Assembly: GCF_964199755.1 (NCBI RefSeq)
Contig: NC_133896.1
Span: 87,652,215-87,716,214, forward strand
Direction of reading: 5' to 3'
DNA: 64,000 nt
Origin: Larus michahellis
Taxonomy: Eukaryota; Chordata; Aves; Charadriiformes; Laridae
Within the stretch, counting starts at the first letter, position 1. The number at the start of each line of letters is the position of its first letter. Made by a program: the position numbers and the translations under genes. The notes beneath the pieces were generated by a model. That model saw only the letters and a program-made list of their open reading frames with translations, did not search any database and was not told the DNA's origin. This document shows, in pieces, positions 1 to 12,289 of the stretch.

Positions 1-1714
1 GTCAGCATCTGACCCGCCTGGACCAGGTAGACGGTGATCGATCCAACTCTGACCACCCGCCTTGGCTGAGATCAGCCTCCCTGAACGTTTCTTCCTCGGC
101 CACATTTAGAATTAATCCCAGATGATCCGGATTAGGGGGACCTGAAACCCAGATTCGATACCGCTCCCATTTAAAATACACAATCAAGAAAATTATATTA
201 GTATATTTTAGAGGCGTCTAAAACAGTCCAAGTCCATTAAAGTGACTGAAGAAGGATAAAGAAATCTCAACAAATAACAAAGGGACCCAGCTGAGAACCT
301 GTTTTTCTGGGGTTTGTGGATGCCTTACTCGTTTCACTATTTTCTTTTCTTTAACTGTTGTAGAGCTTTTAAGAAATAAATGTCTTTAAGATGTAAAGAA
401 AAAAAAAATCTTCTCAAGAATCAGCAATACTCTCTAGGGGTTGTTTTAGGCAATTCTAATTTTACAGTTTCCTCTTCACATTGGATAAGGATCTTGGATA
501 GTGTCAGAGATTTGGTATGTGCACAAGATCTTGGCCCTGGAACATTAAGTTGTCATAGCTACTTTGAATGGTTTCTAAACATGACCAAATCCTTCACAGT
601 ATCCTTCCCAAGTTTAAAGGGCTCTTCTGCAAAAGCTGGTTCCGAGTGCCTTGAAGTAAGTCTCACTCTTTTGCCTATATGTATCTGTACAGCTGAGGTA
701 AAGAAAAGCAGTCTCTAAATCCATGACAAGGCAAGTTTAGAAATAACTAACTAAAAAACTAAATAAAAGGAGTCCAGGAATGCTTAAGAGCAGCATTCCT
801 CATACTTAAACAGCAAATTTTCATGGTCTGCAGGGGACTTCTGTTTAAAAAACAAAAGTTTGCAAGGCTTTGTGTGTAAGTTTTTCAGGTAGAGAGGTCT
901 TCATTGTTCTTCTAAACACACGCTTTTTTAAAAAAAATATAAAATAGGAAAAGCATGGGATAGGGAGACTACAGACCAACTAAGAGAAAGCTCATCTTCT
1001 GAAAATATAAGGCAATGGTCCGATTCTTTGATGCAGACTATAAAATACATCCTCGTTTGGTCACAGCAGGGTAAAACTGGAATAAATTCATCAACACCGG
1101 AGGAGCTGAGCTGGAATTATACCAGCTGAGAGCAAAGCTAGGCCTTTAGTTTTACATTATGTTCAGCTCTCCTATAACTTGAGTTGAATCATAAATCAGC
1201 AGCTTATCATCTCTGGAAGTATATGGAAAACTAAGTCATTTTCTTCTGGGCTTAAAGATGGAAGAATGGTTTAATTACCTTTATCTTCAAAGCAACAATC
1301 TCGATTTGAAGATATGGTTGTACTTTAGAATATGTTATTATAAACCTTCTGACACAGGAGAAAGCAACATTTTCCAAACTGTATTTTACACTGTATCTTC
1401 AGGTTAGTCTCCTTTCTTTTCCATTTTCAATGCAAGACGTGAGAGCAGAATAAATTGTGAACTTGAACTGTTAAAAGAAGAACAGGGATTTTTGATTGCA
1501 AAGGTAGCTACAGGGTAGATTCATAGCAGAGAAAATTAAAAGGGAAATCTAGTAAATGAAAGTTGGTTTGGAACAAGCTTTTCAGCAAGAACTATTGCCG
1601 TAAAATACTGCCTTTAAAATACAAAAAAAAAACCAAACAAACCCTCCCAACCCCTCCCCCCCCCGCCAAAACTCAACAACTCAACAAAAAAACACCAAAC
1701 CCAGCTTAGTAGGT
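1..1714. other. Intergenic noncoding DNA
   Basis: I see no coding exon or RNA gene here. The first 185 bases are richer in G, C and CpG than the AT-rich sequence that follows and may be the end of a repeat that starts outside the window; I could not assign it to a family. A C-rich/A-rich low-complexity patch lies at about 1620-1700, just before the CR1 tail. Confidence 0.5.
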
Positions 1715-1789
1715 TAGATCTGCTTTGAGTAGGAGGTTGGACCAGATGACCTCCAAAGTTCCTTCCAACCTAAATCATTCCATGATTTT
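1715..1789 (+). mobile_element. CR1 LINE, 3'-end fragment
   Basis: The stretch matches the extreme 3' end of an avian CR1 retrotransposon: a segment reading AGGAGGTTGGACCAGATGAC, then a CCTTCCAACCTAAAT block and a decayed terminal ATTC(C/T)ATGATT unit. Orientation is +. Only the 3' untranslated tail remains, as is usual for these 5'-truncated elements, and it has diverged from the consensus I remember. No coding capacity is left. Confidence 0.8.
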
Positions 1790-4700
1790 AAACAAACCGG
1801 AATTTTTCTTCTAAACATATCTGTTCAAGAGACTAAAAGAGATTTTAAAAGTGATATTGATTGGATAGGTAGTTATTACTATAGCAAAACTTACAAGTAG
1901 TCACTTACAAATAGCAAAAATGTTACTTCCTCAGCAATACGAAAAATAATGACCTTATGGCTTGATCATTCAAGTAAAGTCTGGTCGGAGAAAAATAAGA
2001 TGCATAACTCTTTTAACATTTTCCCTAAGCTTTCCCACTGATGAAACACAACTTTCTGGTCATGTATATCACTACTTCTCTCTCAGTCGCAGTCCTCTTG
2101 TTGCGTTCCAAAAGACCCAAGGAAACAATGCTGTTGAATACAAAATGTTATGAATGTTATACAGTAAAGGCCTGTTGGAAAATGTTTTAGTGTATAACTT
2201 CTAGGAAATTTAGTCTTAATGTGGGATATGCATCACTTATGAACAGGGCACTTAATTTTTATTGCCTTGTTGGTTAAGGTAATTACTTTATAACTGCTAG
2301 CAATTTTTCATCAAAACAGGAGGCTGTTTTACCATAGTTTTTTCCTTTTGCTCCACTGGAGTGCACTGGAAAGTATCACAAATGTGGACAGAGGAGAATT
2401 GTTAAATGGTGGTATTTGTGCTCATAAATTCAATTTAAAATAAAGTTGCTATAAACCAACAATAGAATGGAATATAAGGCTGACATTAAGATAAAGGAGT
2501 GGAATTTGCCACAGTGAAATAATGAAATATTTTAGCAGCTTTAGCTTCAGGTGTGTATTAAGTGAAAAACAAGTAATACGTAAAAGTTTTTGTACTGGTT
2601 CTCCCATTGCACTTGTGTTACTTAACAGTGCTTCAGGGTTTCAGTTGGAGATACGAACATGGCTAGGTGAGGTGAGATACTAAACAAAAGCAACAACAAG
2701 AGGGTCCTGGAGACTCCACTGGTGCCAGTGCATGTGTACAGGCCCAGTCTTGCATTGCTTCCCTACCTGAAAATCCCACTGAGATTTCTACTTCCATCCC
2801 ACTCAATCTAATACACACAGAGAGAATCCCCGTTTTCTTTCAAGGAAAAAGTTAGCGTCAAAATGGACTGTGGTGCACTAATTTGAACAATAAATACAAT
2901 ATTTCTTCCTAATGCAGTTAGAGTATGTCCAAAGAGCTCTGCTGGTAAAAATCTGGTCATTTTTATGCTTGCATTTAAGTGCAGATCGATAATCCTATGA
3001 GGTATTTTGGTATTCATCAATCCATCTCTGTGTTTTCCCAGTGTTCTGATGTGAAGCTCAGCTTTTATATCTTCATGCAAGTCTCTGAATCTGCAGCAGT
3101 CCAGCTTCTGAAGGTATGGAAGGCACAACTGGCTGTAATGTTAAAGCTCGCTCCTCTCCCAAAAAGAAACTGAACCGCTTTCAGTGATTAAATGTAGATA
3201 TCAGTAAACACTTTCAGGACGCAATTATAGAGCATTTTCACTCCTTTTACTGGAGGAAGCAAGCTGCCGTTGACTTAAAAGGGGTTTGAGCTTCTGCTGA
3301 TAGTTACCCTTTAACAGTTGGGACCACTTCTGACCCACAACACGTGAAACAGTGATCTATACAGTACCACGATGGTCCTAAGAGATATCTGGTTAAGATG
3401 CTCTCCAAGAACAGGCCCAAAGTACAAGGAGAGTTCACTCAACTGCTATTAAGTTTACAAGTACCGTTACGGAAGTATTTTCTGTTTCCTCTGCTTTCAT
3501 CATGGCTTTGTTGGTAGTATTTCTTTTTTTTCTGAAAAGTTCAAACCCTCTCACATACCTTTCCTTCATACAGTTTTATAGTTTAACGTTTTGGGCTTTC
3601 GTTTCCCTTGTAGTACACCTTTAAACATTTTTAGGACATACACTTCTTACAAGTAGCAGCAGATATTTCCTGAGGCAACGAAAGTCTCCTTCCTCAACAA
3701 GATGTGTTCTTCCCCCTCTCACTTCTCGTCTTTTGGGTTTTTTTCTTTTTTAGCAGGGGATTATTTTTATTATTTTTTTCTATCTCTTTTCTAATCATCA
3801 TCTACTTGGAAATATGGATTTGGATGACCGATCTGTCTTTCTTCAGATGAGGGCAGTTTATCACCAATATCTGTAATCCTGGGCCATTACACAAGACGAC
3901 GCTGTAAAGACACAAACTACAGAGGCAGTTCCTCTCCTGAAGAGTTTACAGTTCAGTGTCTGCCAAGAGACCACAGTTGGACACAACGCATGCACACACG
4001 AAAAGAGAGACCTGTAGTGGTGTATGGCAAGAGATCAGGTAAATTGTCACCTGGACAATGCTCCCCTGTTAGAATATCACTGATAAGACCTGAAGGACTA
4101 CATGAATGCTCTTCAGTTGTGCCTACCCAGCCAAACTAACTCCAGGGGAAAACAAACAAGCAAACAGTTAATTCATGGAAATTGTGTTTCCCTCAGCGTG
4201 TCTCTGGGTGAGAAGACAGGGTGCTGGGCAGGACATCACAGCAACTCAGGAGCAGAGAGAAGTTCAGTTTTGAACCCTGGAGCCCCTGTATATTTGGAGA
4301 AGGAAACCTCCCTGACTTTCCCAGAGAATGATATTTTGAGGGCTTTTTCTGCTACTGTTCTCTCACTTAAACCTTTTTAAAGCCACTGCCAAGGAGGGAA
4401 GCAGATCCAAAGATGAGAACTTACAGTTCTCTGAGGTCCCACAGGTGAAAGAATCGGAGAAGAAGATTGTTTCCTCCTGGCATGTCCCTTCTCCCTCTTC
4501 TTACCCCTGCCTTGTCATGCAGTGTCTCTGTACTCTTGGAATATTTTGATTTGAGCTTAACTGTAACCAAATCCTACACTACACTCCAGTAAGGCTAAAC
4601 TAAAAGGCCTGATGAGGAAATGCTGCTGGGAAACATCTGTGCTTTGTTTTCTGCAGCCGAAGAGTTAAAATTATTTTCATAAATACCATAATGTATAAAA

Positions 4701-6233
4701 GCTGTGAACTCCCAACTGCAGTGTCAGGCTTCCAAATTGTATAAATCTATTTGTCTCTCATATTAGTAAACATTATTTGAACAGAAATAGCACATTGTAA
4801 CAGCCTAACAAGAAGCAGTCTTTCTGATGATGTTTGAGACTTCTTTGCTCCGCTGTATGGAAATATTTAAGACTTAAAAGATTTATATTACAACATTGCA
4901 TTTAAAATGGCTCAGTCCTGTTCCCAGTAAAGTCAAAGAGGATTTTTACCGTCAGCTTCCATGGAAATAGCATAAGGGCCAGGAGGCATTTTGACATTAT
5001 TTTTTTTCCCTGTTTTGTTCTAAGAGTCGAGAAGTTTCTCCACAGCACCCCCCCGCCTTCCTGCCATTCCCTCCAAAAAAAAAAATTCAAGCAAGTTACC
5101 AAGCGTCAATCACTGTCATGGCCAGACATTAAACGTCCATTGAGACCGCTCCGCAAGTAACAGTAAGCGGGCTCTGAATGTCAAGAGTTCCACCGTGCAC
5201 AGCAAATTGGGCACAGAGAAACACAGTGTATATCTAAGTTTATTATTGGAAAGCTTCTGTTGCCTTTTAGGATCCTTTCTCACAATATCCAACGCACTTT
5301 TATTTGCTCTGAGACAAAAATTCTCACCTTATGCACACACTTGAACTAGTAAGTGATGAAAACTGGTCCTTTAAAGGAATTTGAGTTCGAGTAAAGTCAG
5401 CAGCCTTTGGTCCACTTTCTTTTTTTATGGTTGACAGATGCCAAATTAAATGAGATAAACAAAGAAACAGTCCCATAACTTTTTTAAATCCATGCTTTAA
5501 TTTAAATAACGCGAAGACAATCACCATTTCTATTCAACTGAGTTTTCCCACCAGCCTCCAGTATTAAAAAGTTTGTCTTTGTTGTTTTTCGTTTTATGCT
5601 GGCTGTTTTAAACGATTTTTTAGATCATGCATTTTGCATTTCTATTGAGCCTTAAAGCGGTATGTGAATAGCAAAAGCATATTTTCCTTCTTGATAAAAG
5701 TTTACAGGAAACATGGAAATGACACATCCTAATATTTAGGTTTTCCTTCCTCCTTCTGCTTTTTTGCTTGGGTTTTTTTTTTCCTCTCCTGTATTTTAGA
5801 TATTCCTCTGCTACAGTGCCCTAAATATTTATGTAACAGAGGAAGGTTTTCTCTAAAGTATCCTCCACTGCATTTCTTAGCAGTGTATTTTCCAAAAAGC
5901 TTGTTTGACATCCCTTAAAATACCAACTGCATCAGGACACCAGTCCTCACAAAGCTAACAATTAGAATGCAGGCAAACTGTGTATCTTCCCGTATTTTAA
6001 ACTGCATCCAGTGGATTTATCTGACCACAGACAGTTATCTCAAACAGCTGGTTTTCAACTGGCATATCTAAAAGCTGAAATGAAGAAAAAAAAAAACCAC
6101 CCACAGGAATGAAAAACAATGAATTTTCTCAGTTAGCTGTACAGTTTCATTTATTTGAAGCAAACTAAGGGAAAACTAACCTTGCAATGAAACTACTGAG
6201 TTGGGACAAAGGTGAGGGTTCTTTAGCTGCTGA

Positions 6234-6243
6234 TTTGATCAAA
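6234..6243. promoter_or_regulatory. Palindromic TCF/LEF-like site
   Basis: TTTGATCAAA is a perfect 10-base palindrome containing two overlapping, opposed TCF/LEF cores (ATCAAA on each strand, followed by G on the + strand). TCF/LEF proteins bind such cores downstream of canonical Wnt signalling. It lies 29 kb upstream of WNT7B, so any role in feedback is only an inference. Confidence 0.25.
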
Positions 6244-7014
6244 GATTTTTGTAAAAACTTAAGCATTGACTAGTATGAATTTAATTTCCCCACAAATCTC
6301 AGGTGGGAATAGTAATAATAATAGTATCTTTCTCTTCCTTTTTGTTCTGAAAATTTATTTGGAATTATAAGCTCCGTTGGAAACTACCTACTGTGCAGAT
6401 GTCCAGAGCCCACATTGATGGGTTCTTGATCTATTTTGGTATTACTAAATGTAGCACAAATATATTAGTCATGAAGAACGCATGTTTATGTGCTTCCTAA
6501 AAGTTATATTAAAAAAAAAGTCTGAGCATTTTTTAATGTGGCAGTATGTATTGTATTAGAACAGGAGCCACTATCAACGTTCAGGCCTGCATCTTCTTTT
6601 CTCTTTAATATATAAGCAGCGAGTAGTTTCTGAAATACTTGCATTGTAGTTTTCAGCTAAGCACATTTCAGCAAGTGAGGGGGAGGCGTATAGGATAAGC
6701 AGCTGAATTGCTTCCTAAATTTTCGAGTGAGAATGAACACTGGAGGAGACAACTGCACATCCGAATCTGGAGTAAGATGTTTGAAAACAGACTGTTATAA
6801 TAAATAAATAAAGTAATAATAAAGATTTGCCTGCCTGCTCTTTGTTATCCTTTCTGTTCGGTACTTTTACATATAAGTATATATACACACACATACCATG
6901 TATGAATAAAACAAGTTACGCGTCGAAGAAAACCTTCCAGATTGCCTTCCTCAGTTTTTTTTCAGTGAATAATCAACCTACATTGCCGTGAAAACTGTGT
7001 CTTCGTGGGTGAGC

Positions 7015-7028
7015 AACAATATTTGCAT
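7015..7028. promoter_or_regulatory. SOX-like core beside a POU octamer
   Basis: AACAAT (SOX core) is directly followed by ATTTGCAT, the reverse complement of the POU octamer ATGCAAAT. The order differs from the classical SOX2-OCT4 composite, where the octamer would come first in this reading direction, so cooperative binding is not assured. There is no sign of coding sequence around it. Confidence 0.25.
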
Positions 7029-8239
7029 ATGCAGATAAACACAAGAAATGCTCTCACCGAAGTTTAGGGTTTATAATCCCCTGTTACTGGTAAAGTCTTC
7101 CATAATTTCCTGAAGTATTTGCTGTTTGGGCTGAGGTTACTTTTATTCTTATGCTACTCTTTGAACTGTGGCAAACTCCTCCTGTGTGATCCTTCCCTCC
7201 CGCTGGTTTAAAAGCAGGCAGGTACTCAGCACAAATCTTGTATGTCTGCAGTTGTGCCTATGCCAGCCTACAGGCCCAAAAAGTAAGGATGTAACAACAC
7301 AGCATCCGACACAGTCATTAAGCCACAGAAACACATCAGGCACAAACACGATGTCCTCGCAACGTGCTCCTGTGACAGCTGCCATGGGAAACCTAACTTT
7401 GAATTTCCTTAGGTCTCGGTGTAAAAAAAAAGTTTGACCGTGTAGCATTAATATGGAGGGCTGGCCTTGCACCCTTTAGGCACAAAATTATACACTACAG
7501 GTGTAAAAGTGAAACCGTTTCAAGCATTTTACTCGCTGCTTTTCCTCTGGTGTCGTGCTTCAGTGTTGTTCTGTTTGAAGAGTCCTAAGTGACCCTTTAA
7601 GCTTAAACACAGCCAGACAAACTTTTATCCCAGACAATTATGAGGGAAAACACGGTAATGTCACGCAAACGTGATCCAGTGACTTAATTAGAACCAAGTT
7701 AGCAGAGATGGAGAGAAGCCGTAAATCTCCTGAGACTCCTAGGGGGGCTGTTGCGGGAGGGTGAAGCCCTTGCAGCGCTGGGAAAAGGCAATACAAGGGC
7801 GGCAAAAAACTCCCCCAAACCCAAAGCAAAACAAAACAGTACCAAAAAATAACCCCCATTTTACAGGGAAAAAAAATATATTTTTTTTAGAATAAGGCTG
7901 TATATTTTTAGCGGAAAAAGTTAAAAAAGGCTGCAGGGAGAGAGCCCAAAGAGTTAATTTCCAGCAGCACTTGAAAGCAGGCAGCAGCCTGGGAAGGCTC
8001 CCGGCGCCCTCTGGTGCGAGGCAGCAGCAGTAGTGGAAATTTCCTTTGGAAACCAGCTTTGTTTCAAAGTTCAGACAGATTAAAATGACTCTCCAACGTG
8101 CCGACGGGACGAGGCGTAATTTCCCCGAGCGACAACGCAGGACAAGGGGAGCCTTGCTTGGGGGGCAGCTTAGTTCGGGTGTTTTAGGGAGGGAAGGTTG
8201 ATTTATTTTTTATTATTATTATTATTTTTCCTTCTCTCT

Positions 8240-8259
8240 CCCCCCCCCCCCCACCCCCC
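8240..8259. repeat. Poly-C tract
   Basis: Thirteen C residues, one A and six more C residues. This is a simple mononucleotide tract, G-rich on the other strand, with no link to a mobile element. Confidence 0.9.
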
Positions 8260-8852
8260 GCCTCTTATTTCTGCTCCGGAGTCTCAAGTTGAGCCAGCTG
8301 CGATATGAAGAAAGGAGCCTTGAAAATCGGGCGGTGAATGAAAACATCGCAGGCTTCTCCGAATAATGGTTGCAGCGTGACAAACATCTTTCCCCCCCCC
8401 GAAAAAAAAATCAACAAAAAAAACCCATGCACGCCTGTTTCCCTCCGGTCTGGAGTTTCCAAGGGAGGGCTAGCCTAAATGAGCACGGAGGAGAAACGTC
8501 TTCTTCCTACATGACTTTAATACTAAGCGGGAAAAGCCTAAAAAAAAAAAAAAAAAAAAAAGGCATTCTTGACTTCAAGCACCTCTCCCTTAAAATTGAA
8601 GGATGCTGCCTCACACCCCTATTTTAATTGCCAGGAGTAAGGAGCCTTCTCTGCTATTAGGCTGCGAATTCAGATTTTTTACATGTTTACAATCAATAAC
8701 AACAAGTAATTTGTAGCTACTTTTGAGAAACAAAACGCACACAAAAAAGCCTACCTACGAACGAAAAGGGGCCGACAGCTCAAAACGGGAGAGCAAACCG
8801 CAGGGTTATTCCTTTAGGTACCTGCTGGGGAAATACACTCTGGTTTTAAACA

Positions 8853-8883
8853 CCCCCCCCCCCCCAAAAAAAGGTGGGGGGGG
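8853..8883. repeat. C13-A7-G8 fold-back tract
   Basis: Thirteen C are followed by seven A, GGT and then eight G. The C and G runs can pair with each other across a short A-rich loop, so either strand could form a GC hairpin as well as a quadruplex or i-motif. The run lengths come straight from the sequence; structure formation is inferred. Confidence 0.7.
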
Positions 8884-9765
8884 AGTGAAGGGAAGATGAT
8901 TGCGGGGGTGAAGGCAGCTTCCCAGCTCATCTGAACCAGCTGTTTCTTCTTCATTCCTAAAACCTCCCAAAGTGGCCTGTCTTCCAGCAAAAACACCCTC
9001 CAACCCCTTCAAGAGACCTGACAAAAAGCAGGTACCGCTTTTTAGCGGGGAGGGGTGGACTTGCAGCCGTCTCCTCCCCCCTTCCCCCCCACCTTGAGGG
9101 TGGGCGATGGTTCGCGTTGGTACCTGGTTACAGCGATGATGTCAACGGGGGTTTTTAGCTCGCCTTTGCCCGCATCTCTTCCTCTCAGCATCCTTTCCGC
9201 GGGGGCAGCAGGCTCAGGGTTTCTCCCTCAGCTAAGGATAAATTTACCTTAAAAAAAAAAAAAAAATGGGATCTTTAATTTTTTTTTTTCTTAAAGAGGC
9301 TTTAAAAAAAAAAATGTGGGTTCGTTTTTTTTTTTCGGTTGGTTGGTTGGTTGTTTTTTTGTTTGCTCGTTTGTTTTGTTTTAAAGGAGGCTTTTTAAAT
9401 AACTGCTTTCACCTCCCGTTCTGACAACGCTTGAGGAAGTTTGGGGAAATAAGCGGCAAGACCCTGACGGCCGCTCTGCTTTTTGCATACGAATCAAAAC
9501 ACATTTCCTTGGGCGGAAAAAAAAATAAATACAAAAATAAACAAAATTTATTTAATAAAAGCCAGCAGATTCCTGTTCTCAAGGTGCGGGTAAGGCTCCG
9601 CACCTAACATGGTTTGCAGATGTACATGCATGCGGTTCTTCCACCCCAAGTTCCGCACCGAAGTGCTTTAAAATGTTTTGGTTTTAATTAAAATTTTGCA
9701 GCCAGCGATAAGTACGAGCAAACTGTGGCCGAATATTTGTAGGAAGGGTCACGTGCAGGAGGATT

Positions 9766-9783
9766 TGTCCTATTAATAGGACA
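9766..9783. repeat. 18-bp perfect palindrome
   Basis: TGTCCTATTAATAGGACA is its own reverse complement over all 18 bases. A CACGTG E-box sits ten bases upstream at 9750-9755. It could be a dimeric protein site or a chance palindrome. No mobile-element end is visible beside it. Confidence 0.6.
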
Positions 9784-9988
9784 CAGGAAGAGCCGGGAGA
9801 GCAAACACTTGCCCTGAAGACAACGTGGGATGTTATTTGGGGTAATAGATTAAGGACAGACACTGGAAATCAGTTACTTCGTGGATGCTCCAACGCGTCG
9901 TTATTTCGCGTTCAGTAACATTTTAGAAGAAGCTCCTCCGGCTTTTCTGCTGGAAGGGTGCGGGATTATTTGGAAGCAGTATTAAAAT

Positions 9989-10022
9989 GGGGGGGGGGGG
10001 GGGGAGCTGGGGGGGGGGGGGG
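9989..10022 (+). repeat. Paired poly-G tract
   Basis: Sixteen G residues, AGCT, then fourteen G residues, followed by CGG and a short GT-rich segment. The tract easily satisfies the four-G-run rule for quadruplex formation. It is not part of a recognisable element. Confidence 0.85.
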
Positions 10023-10854
10023 CGGAGGGTGTGTGTGAATGCAGACGACAGCTCCCTGTTGGGAAGCTAATCAACATTATAGATTGTAAACGTTCAACTA
10101 TCAAGAGCTGCTTTGCCGCAATTAGTTTAAAATCATAAACATATAAATACAGGAACTAATTATGAGACCACATCGTAGTTTAGCTGGAAATGACTGGAAA
10201 GTAACAGACTATTCCCGAAAACTGTCGGTACCTTCCAGGGAAGCCTGTTGATGCTGAAGAATTGATAGTCGGCAGCAAAAAAAAAAAATGGGGCGGGAGG
10301 GAAACCAATGTCCCCGTGCTTAGAAGGCAACACACGATACGTTTCTGAAAATCACGATCACCTAATTGTTATTTTTGTAGGTAAAATATCGGCTGAAATA
10401 GCACATGTTAAAGACCTCGTAGTAATCCGCTGTTAGAGACCTACGGAGCCTTTAAATTATGACCTTAGCAGTTTAAGAAGTACGCATTTAGGTGACAAGA
10501 ATAGGATAGCAATTGTTTTTCCTTAATTAAAAATAATTGATGTTTAATGAACACTTTTTACAACAGAGACTTCACAAAACAAGATTTCCGTATTTTTCTT
10601 CTAGGTTTTTTTTTTAATTATTATTTTTATTTCGAGCTTTTACTATTGTGTGTTTTTTTTATTGGGGTTTTTTTTGTTTGGTTGGGTTTTTTATTGCCCA
10701 TTTTGTATCCATGTTCATTTCTATTAATAAGAGTTTCCAGAAGGAGAAAAAAAAATACGGAGGCGATGAGGAGGGCCTGACTATACTTCTTTAATGAAGT
10801 GGAAGACAAAATTTCTATTGACTTACGCGGGAAGAGAATGAGGCCCTACGAGAA

Positions 10855-11245
10855 TTACTGATGGGTGTCCCCTGTGCAGGAGCCAGGTTTACCTTCCTTT
10901 CTCCCTTCAGCCTTGCGAGAAGAGGCGGCCACCGACCCAAATGCGAACTTCCCGGTTCTCCCACGCGGGTGCATCAGTGTCAGCGCTTGGAGCCGCCTGT
11001 CCCTTCCCGGGGAAAGGCCGTTCCACCGGGAGGGAGTGCTGATCTTTTCCCTGCCCGAGCGGCACAAACCCGCTCCCAAAGCTCACCGGCATGCCTGGCT
11101 TGCGCGGCCGTGGGGAGGGGGAAAGGGGGACACGCGTGGCAGCTGCCCGCTGTCAGCGGCTGCCATCTCGGTTTGCAGGGAGCCGGAGCAGGACCTGCGG
11201 ACGGCTGGACCGACGGACAAGGCTGTTAGCGTGGCTCGCTAGTTT
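10855..11245. promoter_or_regulatory. Small CpG-rich segment, orphan
   Basis: CpG dinucleotides become frequent for about 390 bases between AT-rich flanks. Overlapping open frames exist on both strands (up to 125 codons) but have the arginine/proline/glycine-rich, frame-independent look of CpG-rich noncoding DNA, and none resembles a known protein. It may be a regulatory CpG island. Confidence 0.35.
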
Positions 11246-12289
11246 CTCAGCAAGCGAGAAACTTGCTTGGTATTCCCACGCAGCAGAAACAAGCCAGGGG
11301 CTTTGCAAATCTTCCTTCCAAGGAACTGGAAGTTTAAACTGAATTATCAAGTAGCCCGGAATATTCTGCCTTCATTCACGTTTCAGAGAAATTATTTTAT
11401 TAACGACCCGTTAGCTGTTATAATGAGCATGTTATTTAATCACTAATGTGCCATGAAAGTTATTATTTATTTGAAACTTCACTGCAATTTCCAGTCTTAC
11501 CGTGGGTATAATACACGCTATTTAGAAGAAAGGGAGAGGGCTCTCAAATAGGAAACACAGAGTTAGTCCCACATATTGCAGGACGAACACTACACTTAGA
11601 CTCCTAGTTCCATTTTTGATTCAAGTAAAAGTATTTTCCCACTTGCTAAGCACTCACTGTTCCTGTTGATCTCCCTGGAAGGTGCCGGGTACTGAAGCCT
11701 TGGAAGAAAACAGGCCACCTTTCAATAAAGGCCTAACTATGGATTTAAATAGCCTAACTTTAAGCGCCTACGTTAACAAACAAGAAGCCCGACGACTTCA
11801 TTTCAATCCCCAATTCACCGTACCACGCTCCAAAGATGACATAAACAGATGTGAGCCCTGTAGAAACACTGTGCGAAAGTTAAAGCCGGGTGAAAAAAAA
11901 AAAAAAAAAAAAACAGAAAAAAGAAAAAAAAAAGTATCATAAACGAAAAACTATTTCAGGGGATGTTAGCATAGTGACAGCCGCACTTCAGAGCACGATC
12001 TGCAAACTCCGTCATTCCCTCTGGACACCGCCAGTCCCATTCCTACCGCCGTCCTAGCAAGAATATCAGCAGCGTTACTCTCGTCTGTAACACACACACA
12101 CGCCCGGAGCACCGGCGAGACCCGCCGAGTGGGTATTTACGGAACCAGAGCCACCAGTTAATAACCTTGTAGCCAAACAGCCGAGAACCAAGTGATGCCC
12201 CCCGACACCCATGATTTCTTTTCGTTCGGGTCCGGCCTTTGCAACCGATCAGGTTTGGGTTTTTTTGCTCCGAGGCGAGGGCATAAAAA
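11246..12289. other. AT-rich noncoding DNA
   Basis: No gene is recognisable. The part at about 11340-11480 is AT-rich, complex and motif-dense (TTATTTAATCACTAAT, TTATTATTTATTTG) and could be a conserved noncoding element. An A-rich simple tract lies at 11890-11935. Confidence 0.35.

Larger units (their letters stand above)
1790..8200. other. AT-rich intergenic noncoding DNA
   Basis: No gene, RNA or mobile element is recognisable. Open frames are short (at most about 107 codons), occur on both strands and look like chance. The stretch contains scattered homopolymer A/T runs and two motif clusters listed separately, at 6234-6243 and 7015-7028. GC content starts to rise after about 7950. Confidence 0.5.
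8201..9400. other. Noncoding transition zone with homopolymer runs
   Basis: GC rises here and long mononucleotide runs cluster: T/A tracts near 8205-8235, C near 8240-8259, A near 8540-8560, C then G at 8853-8883, and several A or T runs at 9250-9360. No exon or RNA gene is recognisable. Such runs are prone to sequencing and assembly error, so local lengths should be treated with care. Confidence 0.5.
9401..10854. other. Noncoding, repeat-poor, candidate conserved block
   Basis: No gene is recognisable. The part around 10065-10200 and 10380-10540 is AT-rich but not low-complexity and holds several homeodomain-type cores (TAATTA, CAATTA, CTAATT), the look of a conserved noncoding element near a developmental gene. 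Conservation cannot be measured here, so this is only a suggestion. The palindrome at 9766 and the G tract at 9989 are listed separately. Confidence 0.3.
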
